Under the pieces are notes generated by a model. It was not told where the DNA came from. It was given only the letters and a program-made list of their open reading frames with translations, and searched no databases. A program made the translations under genes and the position numbers. Shown one piece after another: positions 16,991-24,769 of a stretch of DNA of 39,011 nt. The DNA lies in NCBI RefSeq assembly GCF_002159835.1, contig NZ_NFJL01000028.1, positions 1 through 39,011 of the forward strand, given 5' to 3'. This stretch comes from Blautia sp. An249 (lineage in GTDB: Bacteria > Bacillota > Clostridia > Lachnospirales > Lachnospiraceae). Within the stretch, counting starts at the first letter, position 1, and the number at the start of each line of letters is the position of its first letter.

Positions 16991-17219
16991 AGCAGCCTCC
17001 GCAAACCCTTGTAAACACTGCCTTCCCGGACCCGTTTTTGCAGGTATTTATCTGAATATTCTCACAAATCCAGGATTCCGGGGAATTTTTGGCATGTTCA
17101 CACTTTGTTCATATTTCAGCTTTTCCAACTGTATTGACAGTGTACTCTGGATAATATCTTTTAAAATATTATATCTGATTTTTGCGGATCAGAAAAGTAC
17201 TTCTGACAATTATTTTTTA
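16991..17219 (-). promoter_or_regulatory. putative CRISPR leader
   Basis: 229-base AT-rich, gene-free stretch upstream of the array in its transcription direction. A TATAAT sequence is present on the minus strand near 17168 but no good -35 fits. No ORF or other repeat is visible. Assigned as leader from position and repeat decay only. Confidence 0.5.
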
Positions 17220-17588
17220 TCACTGTACTGAATATTTTTCCTGAACAGCCGCGGGCAGTTCCTCGTACTGTACTTCCTTCCATTCCAGGACGCCGCGGAC
17301 AGGCATTACTGTCAGATGAAGAAAAGCCCCTTCTCTTAATTTTCTGGACGCCCCAAAGGTAATCTCCTTCTCTTTCCCCTTCTCATTATAGCAGTATAGA
17401 GTATAGGAATACTCCAGGCCTCCGCTAAAATCTATGACTCCTCCATCTGAGTCCGTCTCCTCCAGTTTACTGTTATCAATCTGAGAATAATAGTCTGTAC
17501 TTCCTGCTCCGGAAACCAGAAAAACCAAAGCACAGATGAAGATCAGCAAAATAACGGCGCCAATGAAAGCAAACACTTTTTTCATCAT
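17220..17588 (-). CDS. YxeA/DUF1093-like exported protein
   Basis: 122-residue protein with an N-terminal signal anchor or signal peptide (KKVFAFIGAVILLIFICALVF without an obvious lipobox) and a small beta-rich domain containing DYYSQIDNSK and YSYTLYCYNEKGKEKEITFGASRKLREGAFL. The YYxQI opening and the 'LREGAFLHL' stretch fit the YxeA family (DUF1093) of Firmicutes. Function unknown. AGGAGG lies 8 bases before the first ATG. It is monocistronic, between the CRISPR leader and the TRAP/LarA operon. Confidence 0.75.
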   Translation of the reverse strand: MMKKVFAFIGAVILLIFICALVFLVSGAGSTDYYSQIDNSKLEETDSDGGVIDFSGGLEYSYTLYCYNEKGKEKEITFGASRKLREGAFLHLTVMPVRGVLEWKEVQYEELPAAVQEKYSVQ

Positions 17589-17715
17589 AGGTCACTCCTC
17601 CTTTTCTGCAGATATTCTATCATCCCTGCCTTTCTTTAGCCTTTCGTTAACCTTGCTTTTACCTTAAATTTTCGCCGCTGAAATACCGCAAAGCGGTAAT
17701 ATGCCTTGAATTCCA

Positions 17716-17753
17716 ATAAATTAAGGCCCCGCCATAAAGACGCGAGCCTTAAT
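17716..17753 (-). terminator. possible terminator of the TRAP/LarA operon
   Basis: 8-bp stem ATTAAGGC/GCCTTAAT with an 18-base loop lies 16 bases beyond the URO-D-like stop codon; on the minus strand it is followed by TTATTGG, a weak T-run. A second small hairpin, TACCGCAAAGCGGTA, lies near 17687. Confidence 0.4.
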
Positions 17754-17768
17754 CAGGATGTATTCTCT

Positions 17769-18821
17769 TCAATAAATATATCTGTATTTTTCTGCGGATC
17801 TGCCCATCTGAATCACATTTTCCGGTCTGCACCAGGCAGGGATACTATTGGAATCCGACAAAATATACCTTCCGTTCTTTCCCAGAAGTTCAATGCAGTT
17901 TTTTACCTCCTCATCCACTTCCTCCAGACTTCCTTCTTTCAGGATGTAATTAATATCTACATTTCCTACCAGACATAATTTATCTCCGTAAGTTTCTTTC
18001 AGCCATTTACTGTCCATGGACGTCCGCTCAATGGGATGAATTCCATTGGCTCCAATCTCAATAATATCGTCCAGAACCGCCTGGAAATTTCCGTCACTGT
18101 GGTAAATCCAGGGCTTATTTATAGTTTCTGCTGCCTTTTTCAGATTTTCTTTAAAAAATTCCCGGAACATAGCAGGAGATATTAACAGACTGGAAGTAAA
18201 TGCAATATCGTCAAAAGCCCAGAAAAAATCAAAATCCAGTTCGCTTAAATTTTTATTTATTCTCCGGCTCCAGTCTGTATACATTTCAATGGTTCGGATC
18301 AGGGTATCGTCTTCTTCTGCATAGAAATTGGCAATATTCTCCATTCCCATACTTAAGATAGACGGGGATGCGCCCAGCCGGATCCTGGCTCCCATCGCAT
18401 ACTCCCCTTTGTATCTTTTAATCATCTGATCTATGGTTTTCATCAGATTTTCATCGTCCGGATCGGGCATTTGGATTTTATTCAGGGCTTCAGCACTGTC
18501 GATAAGTCCCCCACTGATGCAGGCGTCCCCGTCTTTTACAACCCAATTGACAAAAAGAGGGGGAAGTACCTGGATTTGAATGGCATCCAGCCCGATTTTA
18601 TCAGCAACTTCCGGTACAACCGTCAGCGCGGGAGTAACCTGCGCTTCTTCTTCCAGTCCTCCCAGCCATCCGGCATTATTGAGTCCCGTATAGGTGGGAT
18701 CCTCAATCTTATGCCCGACAATTTTCTCCTGTACTTCCTGCATCATCGTATTAATAATAAAGGGAACTTTATCCGGTATCTTTCCCAGAAGAGCCGCCTG
18801 GATTCTTTCTGCTTTTGTCAT
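17769..18821 (-). CDS. uroporphyrinogen decarboxylase-superfamily protein (not HemE)
   Basis: 350-residue URO-D-fold protein, last gene of the gntR-larA-dctPQM operon. The C-terminal half has the superfamily pattern: KPWIYHSDGNFQAVLDDI (about 243-260), GANGIHPIE, LCLVGNVD and RYILSDSNSIP. The HemE substrate motif (RQAGR near the N-terminus) is missing, and the zinc motif HxC of MtaA/MtbA methyltransferases reads HSD, so neither haem synthesis nor a standard corrinoid methyltransferase role is supported. Relatives of this kind are frequent next to transporters and corrinoid proteins in anaerobes, but their reactions are mostly unknown. AAGGAG lies 6 bases before the ATG; the gap to dctM is 33 bases. 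Confidence 0.85.
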   Translation of the reverse strand: MTKAERIQAALLGKIPDKVPFIINTMMQEVQEKIVGHKIEDPTYTGLNNAGWLGGLEEEAQVTPALTVVPEVADKIGLDAIQIQVLPPLFVNWVVKDGDACISGGLIDSAEALNKIQMPDPDDENLMKTIDQMIKRYKGEYAMGARIRLGASPSILSMGMENIANFYAEEDDTLIRTIEMYTDWSRRINKNLSELDFDFFWAFDDIAFTSSLLISPAMFREFFKENLKKAAETINKPWIYHSDGNFQAVLDDIIEIGANGIHPIERTSMDSKWLKETYGDKLCLVGNVDINYILKEGSLEEVDEEVKNCIELLGKNGRYILSDSNSIPAWCRPENVIQMGRSAEKYRYIY

Positions 18822-18854
18822 AAAAATCTCCTTTCTTTTCCTTCCTCTCTCCTG

Positions 18855-20129
18855 TCAGTTAAATAACAGATTGGGCAGGAACATGGAAACAGGTTCTATA
18901 TAAACAGTGATAAATAAGGCAATACAAAGGGCCAGCAAATAAGGTCCCAGCTTTTTAGTAAAGTCTGAAATGGAACATCCACTGATTCCGCAGCCGATAT
19001 ACATGCACATTCCCACAGGCGGGGTAATTAATCCAATACACAGATTTAAAATCATAAATACTCCGAAATGCACCGGATTGATGCCCAGGGTATTCATCAG
19101 GGGAAGAAATACTGGGGTCATAAGAAGCACCACTGCGGTAGTTTCCATAAAACAGCCAAGAATCAATAAGATTACATTAATCAGCAGCAAAATAATAAAT
19201 TTATTATCCGTAACAGAAAGCAGCGCCTGTCCCAGAAGAGCAGGTATCTGTTCCTTTGTCAGCAGCCATCCCAGTACTCCCGCAGCGGCAATAATGATGG
19301 TTACCTGGGCCGTCTGCTTAAATACGTCGCAGCAGATAGGGATAATATCTCTTAACTGCAGCTTTTTATATACAAATTTGCCGATGATAAAGGCATATAA
19401 GGATGCCGCCACTGCCGCCTCTGTAGGAGTAAAGATTCCAAGAAGCATTCCGCCCACAATTAAGACCGGCATAAATAAAGCTCCCAGTGCGTCAACGAAT
19501 GCTTTTCCTCTTTCTTTCCAGCTCACTTTCTCATCCCTGGGCCAGTGTTCTTTTCTGGCAATTATTCCCGTGATGGCCATCAGCATCAGCCCCATCAGAA
19601 TTCCCGGAATCAAGCCGCCGATTAACAGCTGCCCTACAGATACACTGGCTGTAACGCCATAAATAACCATCTGAATACTGGGAGGAATGATCGGACCTAT
19701 GGTTGCTCCTGCTGCCAGGATAACGGTACTGGAATCTACCGGATATTCCTTTTCCTTCATTTCCGGCAGCATCACGGTTCCCAGCATGGAAGCATCTGCA
19801 TAGGCTGATCCGGAAATTCCTGCAAACAGCATACTGGCCACGATCATAACCTGTGCCATCCCTCCTTTTATATGACCCACAAGGGTGGAGGAGAATTTAA
19901 TTATCCGGCTGCTGATTCCTCCCCGGTTCATAAAGTGACCTGCCAGGATAAAAAACGGGATAGCCAGCTGGGAAAAGGAGTCTACTCCGTACTGCATCCT
20001 CTGGGCAACAATCTGGGCCGGTATATCTGTAGACACCAGAAAAACAATGGTTGCAGAAAGGGCCATGGAAATGGCTATGGGAACACCGATTAAAAGTAAG
20101 ATAAAAAAACTGATTACAAGTAGTATCAC
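18855..20129 (-). CDS. dctM: TRAP transporter large permease (DctM)
   Basis: 424-residue membrane protein with about 12 transmembrane segments, the ion-coupled translocation subunit of a tripartite ATP-independent periplasmic-type transporter. Recognisable DctM stretches include FILAGHFMNRGGIS, FAGISGSAYADASMLGTVMLPEM and AGATIGPIIPPSIQMVIYG. The start codon is GTG at 20129, with AAGGAGGG upstream, and it overlaps the dctQ stop codon (GTGA), indicating translational coupling. Works with DctP and DctQ; the substrate is probably a carboxylate. Confidence 0.93.
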   Translation of the reverse strand: MILLVISFFILLLIGVPIAISMALSATIVFLVSTDIPAQIVAQRMQYGVDSFSQLAIPFFILAGHFMNRGGISSRIIKFSSTLVGHIKGGMAQVMIVASMLFAGISGSAYADASMLGTVMLPEMKEKEYPVDSSTVILAAGATIGPIIPPSIQMVIYGVTASVSVGQLLIGGLIPGILMGLMLMAITGIIARKEHWPRDEKVSWKERGKAFVDALGALFMPVLIVGGMLLGIFTPTEAAVAASLYAFIIGKFVYKKLQLRDIIPICCDVFKQTAQVTIIIAAAGVLGWLLTKEQIPALLGQALLSVTDNKFIILLLINVILLILGCFMETTAVVLLMTPVFLPLMNTLGINPVHFGVFMILNLCIGLITPPVGMCMYIGCGISGCSISDFTKKLGPYLLALCIALFITVYIEPVSMFLPNLLFN

Positions 20130-20623
20130 TGGCTTCCCTCCTTATCTTTTTTCAGATTTTTCAAATCCTCATAAATGTTACAGACAGAGAAAAGGATAAT
20201 CAGTACGGCTCCCAGCAGCACGCTGAAGCTGATGTATTCCATAGGAATATGCATGGCCGTGGAGTAAGATCCGGATGCAATTCCCATCAACGTCTTTGCT
20301 GATATAAGGAGATAAACGGAAAACCCGCAGACAATCGCATCAATAAAAATCTGAATCCCTTTCCTTACCTTATCTGGAAGATTATTAAAAATTACCTCCA
20401 CAAATAAATGGCCTCTTTGATAAACCAGCAGGCCTCCGCCTATAAAGGTGAGATAGATAAACAAATAGCGGGCCAGCTCCTCCGTCCATGTAAGAGGCGA
20501 ATTAAACACGTACCTCATAATAACCTGCAAAAGAACAGTCAACGTCATTATCAGTATCCCGATTCCCCCGATTATTTCAATGACATGGGCAAATTTATCC
20601 ATTCTTTTTTTCATATTCTGCAT
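20126..20623 (-). CDS. dctQ: TRAP transporter small permease (DctQ)
   Basis: 165-residue protein with four membrane segments, the small permease subunit that pairs with DctM. Family marks are VIMRYVFNSPLTWTEELARYLFIYLTFIGG (about 38-67) and GHLFVEV. The ATG at 20623 is preceded by GGAAGGGAAGTG; a GTG one codon earlier is an alternative start. Placed between dctP (27-30 bases) and dctM (4-base overlap). Confidence 0.93.
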   Translation of the reverse strand: MQNMKKRMDKFAHVIEIIGGIGILIMTLTVLLQVIMRYVFNSPLTWTEELARYLFIYLTFIGGGLLVYQRGHLFVEVIFNNLPDKVRKGIQIFIDAIVCGFSVYLLISAKTLMGIASGSYSTAMHIPMEYISFSVLLGAVLIILFSVCNIYEDLKNLKKDKEGSQ

Positions 20624-20653
20624 CACTTCCCTTCCATAACCGGTTATTGTCTC

Positions 20654-21685
20654 TTACTCACTTTCCTTACTGTAGGACAGCACTTTCTCGTATAAACCTT
20701 CTCCCCAGACTTCTTCCATTTCCTCAAACATGGGCTCTGCTTTTTCTTTAAACGGAGCCAGGTCTGGTTCGTAAACTTTTACTCCTTCTCCTTTCATTTT
20801 TTCCAAGTACTCTGCCTCTTTTTCATGAAGAATTTCATTTTGATATTCTCCTGCTTCCACAGCCGCTTCCTGAAGGATTTTTTTCTGGTTGTCAGACAAT
20901 GTATTATATTTCTCTTCATTGATAATCATGGTCATAATCGAATAGACATGGTTGGTCATAACCAGATTTTTACAGATTTCGTAAAATTTATTGTCATAAA
21001 TCCAGTCAAGGGGACACTCCAGACCTTCCACGACTCCCTGCTGCAAAGAGGAATAGGTTTCATTAAAGGAAATAATGGTGGGTTTCGTTCCCAGAAGTTC
21101 AAATCCCTTCAGATAAGAATCAATCTCCGGAAGACGGATCTTAACCCCTTTAAAGTCTTCCAGATCTTCTACATCATTGGTAAAGATACACTGCCGTGTG
21201 CCCCGTTCCCAGTTCTGGGCCAGCACCCGTACTCCCGCTGTATCTAACAATTTATCTGCGATTTCCTCTCCCAGTTCCCCTTCCGAAACATCCATTAAAT
21301 GTTCCTCACTGTCAAACATATACGGAGTATCAAATATGTAGTATTCCGGCAGGTATAACGCAGTCATTCCTGCCGCCGGAATTCCCATATCCACAGATCC
21401 TCCTACAATTCCCTCCAGAATATCCCGGTCGCCTCCAAGCTGGCTGGCGGGATAATTGGTAATGGTGATGCTGCCTCCCGACTTCTCTTCCACAATTTCG
21501 ATAAAATGTTCCACCGCTAAATTAGAAGGAGATTCCAAGGCGCCAATATGGGCAATGGAAAGTTCCACGCTTTTTTCTTCTGATTCCGATGTTTTTGAAT
21601 CCTCTGCATTGGATCCGCAGCCTGCCAGAGAAGCCGCAAACATGCACACGGAACATACAACTGCTATCATCCTTTTTCTTCTCAT
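20654..21685 (-). CDS. dctP: TRAP transporter substrate-binding lipoprotein (DctP)
   Basis: 343-residue extracytoplasmic binding protein. The signal peptide ends in a lipobox SLAGC with Cys23, so it should be anchored to the outer face of the membrane. Typical DctP features: HIGALESPSNLAVEHF at the N-terminus, FKGVKIRLPEID with the arginine that binds the ligand carboxylate, and FNETYSSLQQGVVEGLECPLDW. The ligand cannot be assigned from sequence; genomic context with a LarA-family enzyme suggests a 2-hydroxy carboxylate or sugar acid. It starts 13 bases after larA, in the same operon. Confidence 0.93.
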   Translation of the reverse strand: MRRKRMIAVVCSVCMFAASLAGCGSNAEDSKTSESEEKSVELSIAHIGALESPSNLAVEHFIEIVEEKSGGSITITNYPASQLGGDRDILEGIVGGSVDMGIPAAGMTALYLPEYYIFDTPYMFDSEEHLMDVSEGELGEEIADKLLDTAGVRVLAQNWERGTRQCIFTNDVEDLEDFKGVKIRLPEIDSYLKGFELLGTKPTIISFNETYSSLQQGVVEGLECPLDWIYDNKFYEICKNLVMTNHVYSIMTMIINEEKYNTLSDNQKKILQEAAVEAGEYQNEILHEKEAEYLEKMKGEGVKVYEPDLAPFKEKAEPMFEEMEEVWGEGLYEKVLSYSKESE

Positions 21686-21698
21686 ATCGTTTCTCCTT

Positions 21699-22988
21699 TC
21701 ATCTGCTGTGCCGCTCCTTTTCCTGCGGCACTGGTATTATCACAGGACCTTCCGGAATAATGCTGATGGTTCCCTCCCTTCCTAAAATTTTTTCCGCAAG
21801 CGTTACCGCTTCTTCCACTGTTTCTGCATGGTGCAGAAATAACTTTTCTGCTTTTTCTTTATCAATGCCTCCGGATACCAGTATCACCTCTTTCTTCTGT
21901 AAAATCCGGGCCAGGATTTGCACCTGCCACTTGTCCGCCGCAATGGGTGGGGCAGACATTTTTTTATAAAGTTCTTCTTTGGTGGCACATGATAAAATTA
22001 ACTCTTCAAAGGATCGGTGACCCACTCCGTCTGCACACTGGGCTGCGATAATGATAACCCCTCTGTCTTTCGTTATATGTGCAGCCATATCCGCCCCTTT
22101 TACCAACTGATACAAATTTCGATCCAAGGGATACCCATTGTTGGAGGTAATAACGATGTCTGTCTTCTCAGCCGGAATCTTCATCTGTTCCTCCACAAAT
22201 CTGCACCCTTTCAGATGCGCCATGCGAAGGTCTCCGGCAAAGGCTCCGATAATTTTTTTCTTTTTATCTAAAGCCACGTTCAGAATAAAATCCACTCCTG
22301 CCCGTTCTGCCGCCTCCAGACATTCCAGATGTACGGGATTCTTCTCCAGATTTGCAGAACAGGCATAGGGACTTCTGATATTCTGCGGACAGTGATTTCG
22401 CATAATGGTGCTTTCTCCTGCAATTCCTGGAAGAATACTCTTTCTTCCTCCGCTGAATCCCGCAAAAAAATGAGGTTCAATAAATCCTTCTGTAATAATC
22501 ACTTCATTTTCTGTAAGCAGACGGTTCAGCCAGAGTTCATTTCCGGTGGATAAAACCCCAAAGTTTTTCAGATTTTCTTTATCTCCTGCTTTATGATTTA
22601 CAATGGGATATTTAGAATAAAGTTCCTCTCCAAACTGTTCCCGTTTCTCTTCCTCCGTCATTTCCCTGTGCATACCGTTTGCTATTAAAATAGTAATATC
22701 ATAATATGTTTCAGGGTAATAAAAAGACTTCAGGATGGCAGGAATTGTAATCCGGCAGGGCATGGGTCTGGTGTTATCATTGGTGATAATTAAAATCTTT
22801 TTCTTTTCGCGGGTCAGTTCGTGCAGTTTCTTCGTTCCGATGGGATGATCCAAAGCCTCTCTCAGGATTGCCTCTTCGGAGCTTTCCTGCGCTGAAGGGC
22901 CCGGTTCCAGTATCTGATACCTGTCCGGATCCTTCATCACATAACTGATATACCCTTTCCCGTAAGGAATTTTACATGTTTCGGGCAT
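21699..22988 (-). CDS. LarA-family nickel-pincer (NPN) racemase/epimerase
   Basis: 429-residue homologue of lactate racemase LarA. Comparing with the Lactobacillus enzyme as I recall it (D72, R75, H108, H174, K184, H200), every key residue is present one position earlier: D71 and R74 (NDNTR), H107 (ANGMHRE), H173 (IEPHFFAG), K183 (GGRKSILPG, the lysine that covalently holds the NPN cofactor) and H199 (MRNHCPQ). It should therefore racemise or epimerise a 2-hydroxyacid by hydride transfer. LarA homologues act on lactate, malate, gluconate, hydroxyglutarate, phenyllactate and others; the substrate here is unknown. NPN synthesis genes larB/larC/larE are not in the window. Neighbours: gntR upstream (22 bases), dctP downstream (13 bases). 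Confidence 0.9.
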   Translation of the reverse strand: MPETCKIPYGKGYISYVMKDPDRYQILEPGPSAQESSEEAILREALDHPIGTKKLHELTREKKKILIITNDNTRPMPCRITIPAILKSFYYPETYYDITILIANGMHREMTEEEKREQFGEELYSKYPIVNHKAGDKENLKNFGVLSTGNELWLNRLLTENEVIITEGFIEPHFFAGFSGGRKSILPGIAGESTIMRNHCPQNIRSPYACSANLEKNPVHLECLEAAERAGVDFILNVALDKKKKIIGAFAGDLRMAHLKGCRFVEEQMKIPAEKTDIVITSNNGYPLDRNLYQLVKGADMAAHITKDRGVIIIAAQCADGVGHRSFEELILSCATKEELYKKMSAPPIAADKWQVQILARILQKKEVILVSGGIDKEKAEKLFLHHAETVEEAVTLAEKILGREGTISIIPEGPVIIPVPQEKERHSR

Positions 22989-23010
22989 CAGCCCCTCCTC
23001 CTCTCTTTTC

Positions 23011-23757
23011 TTATTCGTTGATTCTGATATATTTAGGAGCTCCCGTACGGTTTAATCTCTCGATTAAATCCCGCTTCGTTAAAGAAATATGTTCTTCCAT
23101 CTTTTCTCTTGCCTGATTCTCATCTTTTCTTCGAATTGCGTCAACAATTCGGGCATGGTATTCGCAGGAACAGCGCACCGTGTCCATAGATAAATTACTC
23201 TCTTTCATATAATTATCCAAAACTTCTTTGATGGTTTTATAAGTAGCAAGCAGGATATGATTGTCCGAAATTTCCCCAATCCTTCTGTGAAAGGTAATAT
23301 CTAACTGGCTGAATCGGCGTATATCCTGTTCATAGACTACACTCTTCATTTCTGCCACCAGTTCCTCCAGCTCTTTTACTTCTTCTTCGGTTCTGTTTCT
23401 GGCAGCCATGCATGCCGTTCCTGATTCTACAAACAGACGGGCGTCGTAAATCTGATTGATACTTAAATTATCCAGCATAATGGAAGCAAATAACGGCTGC
23501 ATAACCATTCCCACATCCATCTTTTTCACAAAGGTTCCCTTTCCCTGGCGGATACTGATCACTCCAAGCATATTCAGCCGCTTAAAACTCTCCCGGATAG
23601 TCACCCGGCTGACCCCGAAATAATCTACAAAATACTGCTCCGGGGGAAGTTTCTCATTTTCTTTATATTTTCCTGTGGCAATCATATTTAAAATTTCTTC
23701 CACAACAACATCACATTTCGTTTTTGACTTTACATATCGACCGTTAGATTCTGACAT
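23011..23757 (-). CDS. GntR-family regulator, FadR/FCD subfamily
   Basis: 248-residue repressor, first gene of the TRAP/LarA operon. The winged HTH (about 15-80) shows KLPPEQYFVDYFGVSRVTIRESFKRL and IRQGKGTFV; the all-helical FCD ligand domain (about 95-235) has the metal/ligand residues D..H (LDITFHRRIGEISDNH) and two more His (CEYHARIVDAI, KMEEHISL). FCD domains usually bind carboxylates, which fits the operon's contents, so autoregulation by the transported acid is a sound inference. GAGG lies before the ATG at 23757. Confidence 0.92.
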   Translation of the reverse strand: MSESNGRYVKSKTKCDVVVEEILNMIATGKYKENEKLPPEQYFVDYFGVSRVTIRESFKRLNMLGVISIRQGKGTFVKKMDVGMVMQPLFASIMLDNLSINQIYDARLFVESGTACMAARNRTEEEVKELEELVAEMKSVVYEQDIRRFSQLDITFHRRIGEISDNHILLATYKTIKEVLDNYMKESNLSMDTVRCSCEYHARIVDAIRRKDENQAREKMEEHISLTKRDLIERLNRTGAPKYIRINE

Positions 23758-23810
23758 TTCAAATTCCTCAACTTTTTTCTTTTGTATTTTCTGAAATTAT
23801 CTTATCATAA

Positions 23811-23825
23811 TACCTTTTATAGGTA
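23811..23825. promoter_or_regulatory. candidate GntR operator upstream of the TRAP/LarA operon
   Basis: TACCTTTTATAGGTA is a 15-bp inverted repeat (TACCT/AGGTA) about 55 bases upstream of the gntR start, in the expected promoter region. The clear promoter hexamers were not found, so the assignment rests on symmetry and position. Confidence 0.45.
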
Positions 23826-23903
23826 AATACGGAATACTAGCCAGAATTATCCTTCTTTTTTTGTCTAAATTCCCGGAACAGATGTGTTTTTACATTTGTA
23901 TAA

Positions 23904-23934
23904 ACAAAATGGGAGAAGGTCTTCCCCTCTCCCA
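23904..23934 (-). terminator. terminator after the DUF2325 gene
   Basis: Stem TGGGAGA/TCTCCCA with an 11-base loop, followed on the minus strand by TTTTGTTTAT, directly beyond the DUF2325 stop codon. Confidence 0.75.
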
Positions 23935-23947
23935 CGCAATCTCTTCA

Positions 23948-24235
23948 TTATGCCATACTGCATTTTTCTTCTAAAATTCCTGCAAGGGCTGTTCCGCTGC
24001 TGCTGTGACTGCGTACAACCTGAAAATCTGAGCGTTTTGCCTCTTCTACGGCACATTTAATCATTTTATGGGAAACCGTGTTTGTAAACAGCACGCATAA
24101 ATCCGGTTTTCCAATCTGTTTATTTAAATTTGCCGGCATCTGTGTGAAAATTTTTGCTTTACATTTATAGTTCTTACATATCTCCTTATATTTACAGACC
24201 ATCCTGTCATGACCTCCGATAATTACAACGCTCAT
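23948..24235 (-). CDS. DUF2325 protein
   Basis: 95-residue protein with the DUF2325 layout: MSVVIIGGHDRM at the start, then KAKIFTQMPANL, DLCVLFTNTVSHKMI and VVRSHSSSGTAL at the C-terminus, resembling a small Rossmann-like fold. Function is unknown. AAGGAGG lies 6 bases before the ATG at 24235. Its promoter carries DtxR-like inverted repeats, so it is probably controlled by a divalent-metal (iron or manganese) regulator. It has its own terminator. Confidence 0.85.
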   Translation of the reverse strand: MSVVIIGGHDRMVCKYKEICKNYKCKAKIFTQMPANLNKQIGKPDLCVLFTNTVSHKMIKCAVEEAKRSDFQVVRSHSSSGTALAGILEEKCSMA

Positions 24236-24265
24236 CTCATTCCTCCTTACACGAATCCCTGTTTT

Positions 24266-24284
24266 CTTGGTTAGTTTCACCTAA
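24266..24284 (-). promoter_or_regulatory. DtxR/IdeR-like box in the DUF2325 leader
   Basis: On the minus strand TTAGGTGAAACTAACCAAG matches 14 of 19 positions of the DtxR/IdeR consensus TTAGGTTAGCCTAACCTAA that I know. It lies about 30 bases before the DUF2325 start codon. Confidence 0.45.
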
Positions 24285-24297
24285 TCACTGTTTTTTT

Positions 24298-24325
24298 AAA
24301 AGAACATCTTTCGATGTTCTTTTTT
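24298..24325. terminator. hairpin between the Spx-like gene and DUF2325
   Basis: Stem AAAAGAACATC/GATGTTCTTTT with a 4-base loop. It lies downstream of the ArsC/Spx-like gene and, if the promoter at 24352-24380 is used, inside the DUF2325 leader, so it would be either an inefficient terminator or an attenuator. T-runs are short on the minus strand and better on the plus strand. Confidence 0.55.
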
Positions 24326-24339
24326 AGTACGAATCAAAT

Positions 24340-24380
24340 CTAACTATGGTTAGTATATACTAACTTCCTTCTTTTGTCCA
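24340..24380 (-). promoter_or_regulatory. DUF2325 promoter overlapped by CTAAC/GTTAG inverted repeats
   Basis: TGGACA, 17 bp, TATACT on the minus strand (-35 at 24375-24380, -10 at 24352-24357). The -10 lies inside a perfect 16-bp palindrome GTTAGTATATACTAAC (24349-24364), and a further CTAAC at 24340 makes a second pair with GTTAG. Overlap of a palindrome with the -10 is a classic repressor arrangement. Confidence 0.6.
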
Positions 24381-24388
24381 GTCTTTTT

Positions 24389-24751
24389 TCAATTTTCTTC
24401 AATTTTTAAATTTTCCATCCATTCTTTTTCCCGAAACCCCGGAACAACAAAGGTATCGCTGACTAACAAAGGTCTCTTCACCAGCATCCCGTCTGTGGCC
24501 AGAAGAGCAATCTGCTCTTCCTGGCTCATCTGGGGCAGCCGATCTTTTAAGCCCAGCTCCCGGTATTTCATTCCACTGGTATTGAAGAACCGTTTTACAG
24601 GCAGTCCGCTTCTCTGTATCCACTGGTTCAGTTCTTCCTCTGTGGGGTTCTCTTCGATGATATGGCGATCTGTAAATGCAATCTTTCTGTCCTCCAGCCA
24701 TTTTTTGGCTTTTTTACAGGTCGAGCATTTGGGATATTCTATAAATAACAT
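24389..24751 (-). CDS. ArsC/Spx-family thioredoxin-fold protein
   Basis: 120-residue protein of the ArsC/Spx/MgsR/YffB family. It carries the redox CxxC CSTCKKAKKWLE at residues 9-20, then RHIIEENPTEEEL, LPVKRFFNTSG and LVKRPLLVSD. The family has both arsenate reductases and RNA-polymerase-binding redox regulators; the conserved YPKCSTC with GMLVKRP is closest to the YffB/uncharacterised reductase type, and I cannot distinguish the role. It follows the flavodiiron fusion gene by 18 bases with a GGAGAG ribosome site, so it is likely part of the same oxidative-stress operon. Confidence 0.88.
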   Translation of the reverse strand: MLFIEYPKCSTCKKAKKWLEDRKIAFTDRHIIEENPTEEELNQWIQRSGLPVKRFFNTSGMKYRELGLKDRLPQMSQEEQIALLATDGMLVKRPLLVSDTFVVPGFREKEWMENLKIEEN

Positions 24752-24769
24752 GTCTCTCTCCTTTTTTCT

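Noticed and set aside
16675..17014. Plus-strand ORFs with repeated CPP/ST-GFSYFY peptides, looking like a repeat protein.
   Set aside because: They are translations of the CRISPR repeats; the periodic peptide mirrors the 36-nt repeat and the variable spacers.
17769..18821. Assignment of the URO-D-like gene as hemE.
   Set aside because: The substrate motif RQAGR is absent and there are no haem-synthesis neighbours.
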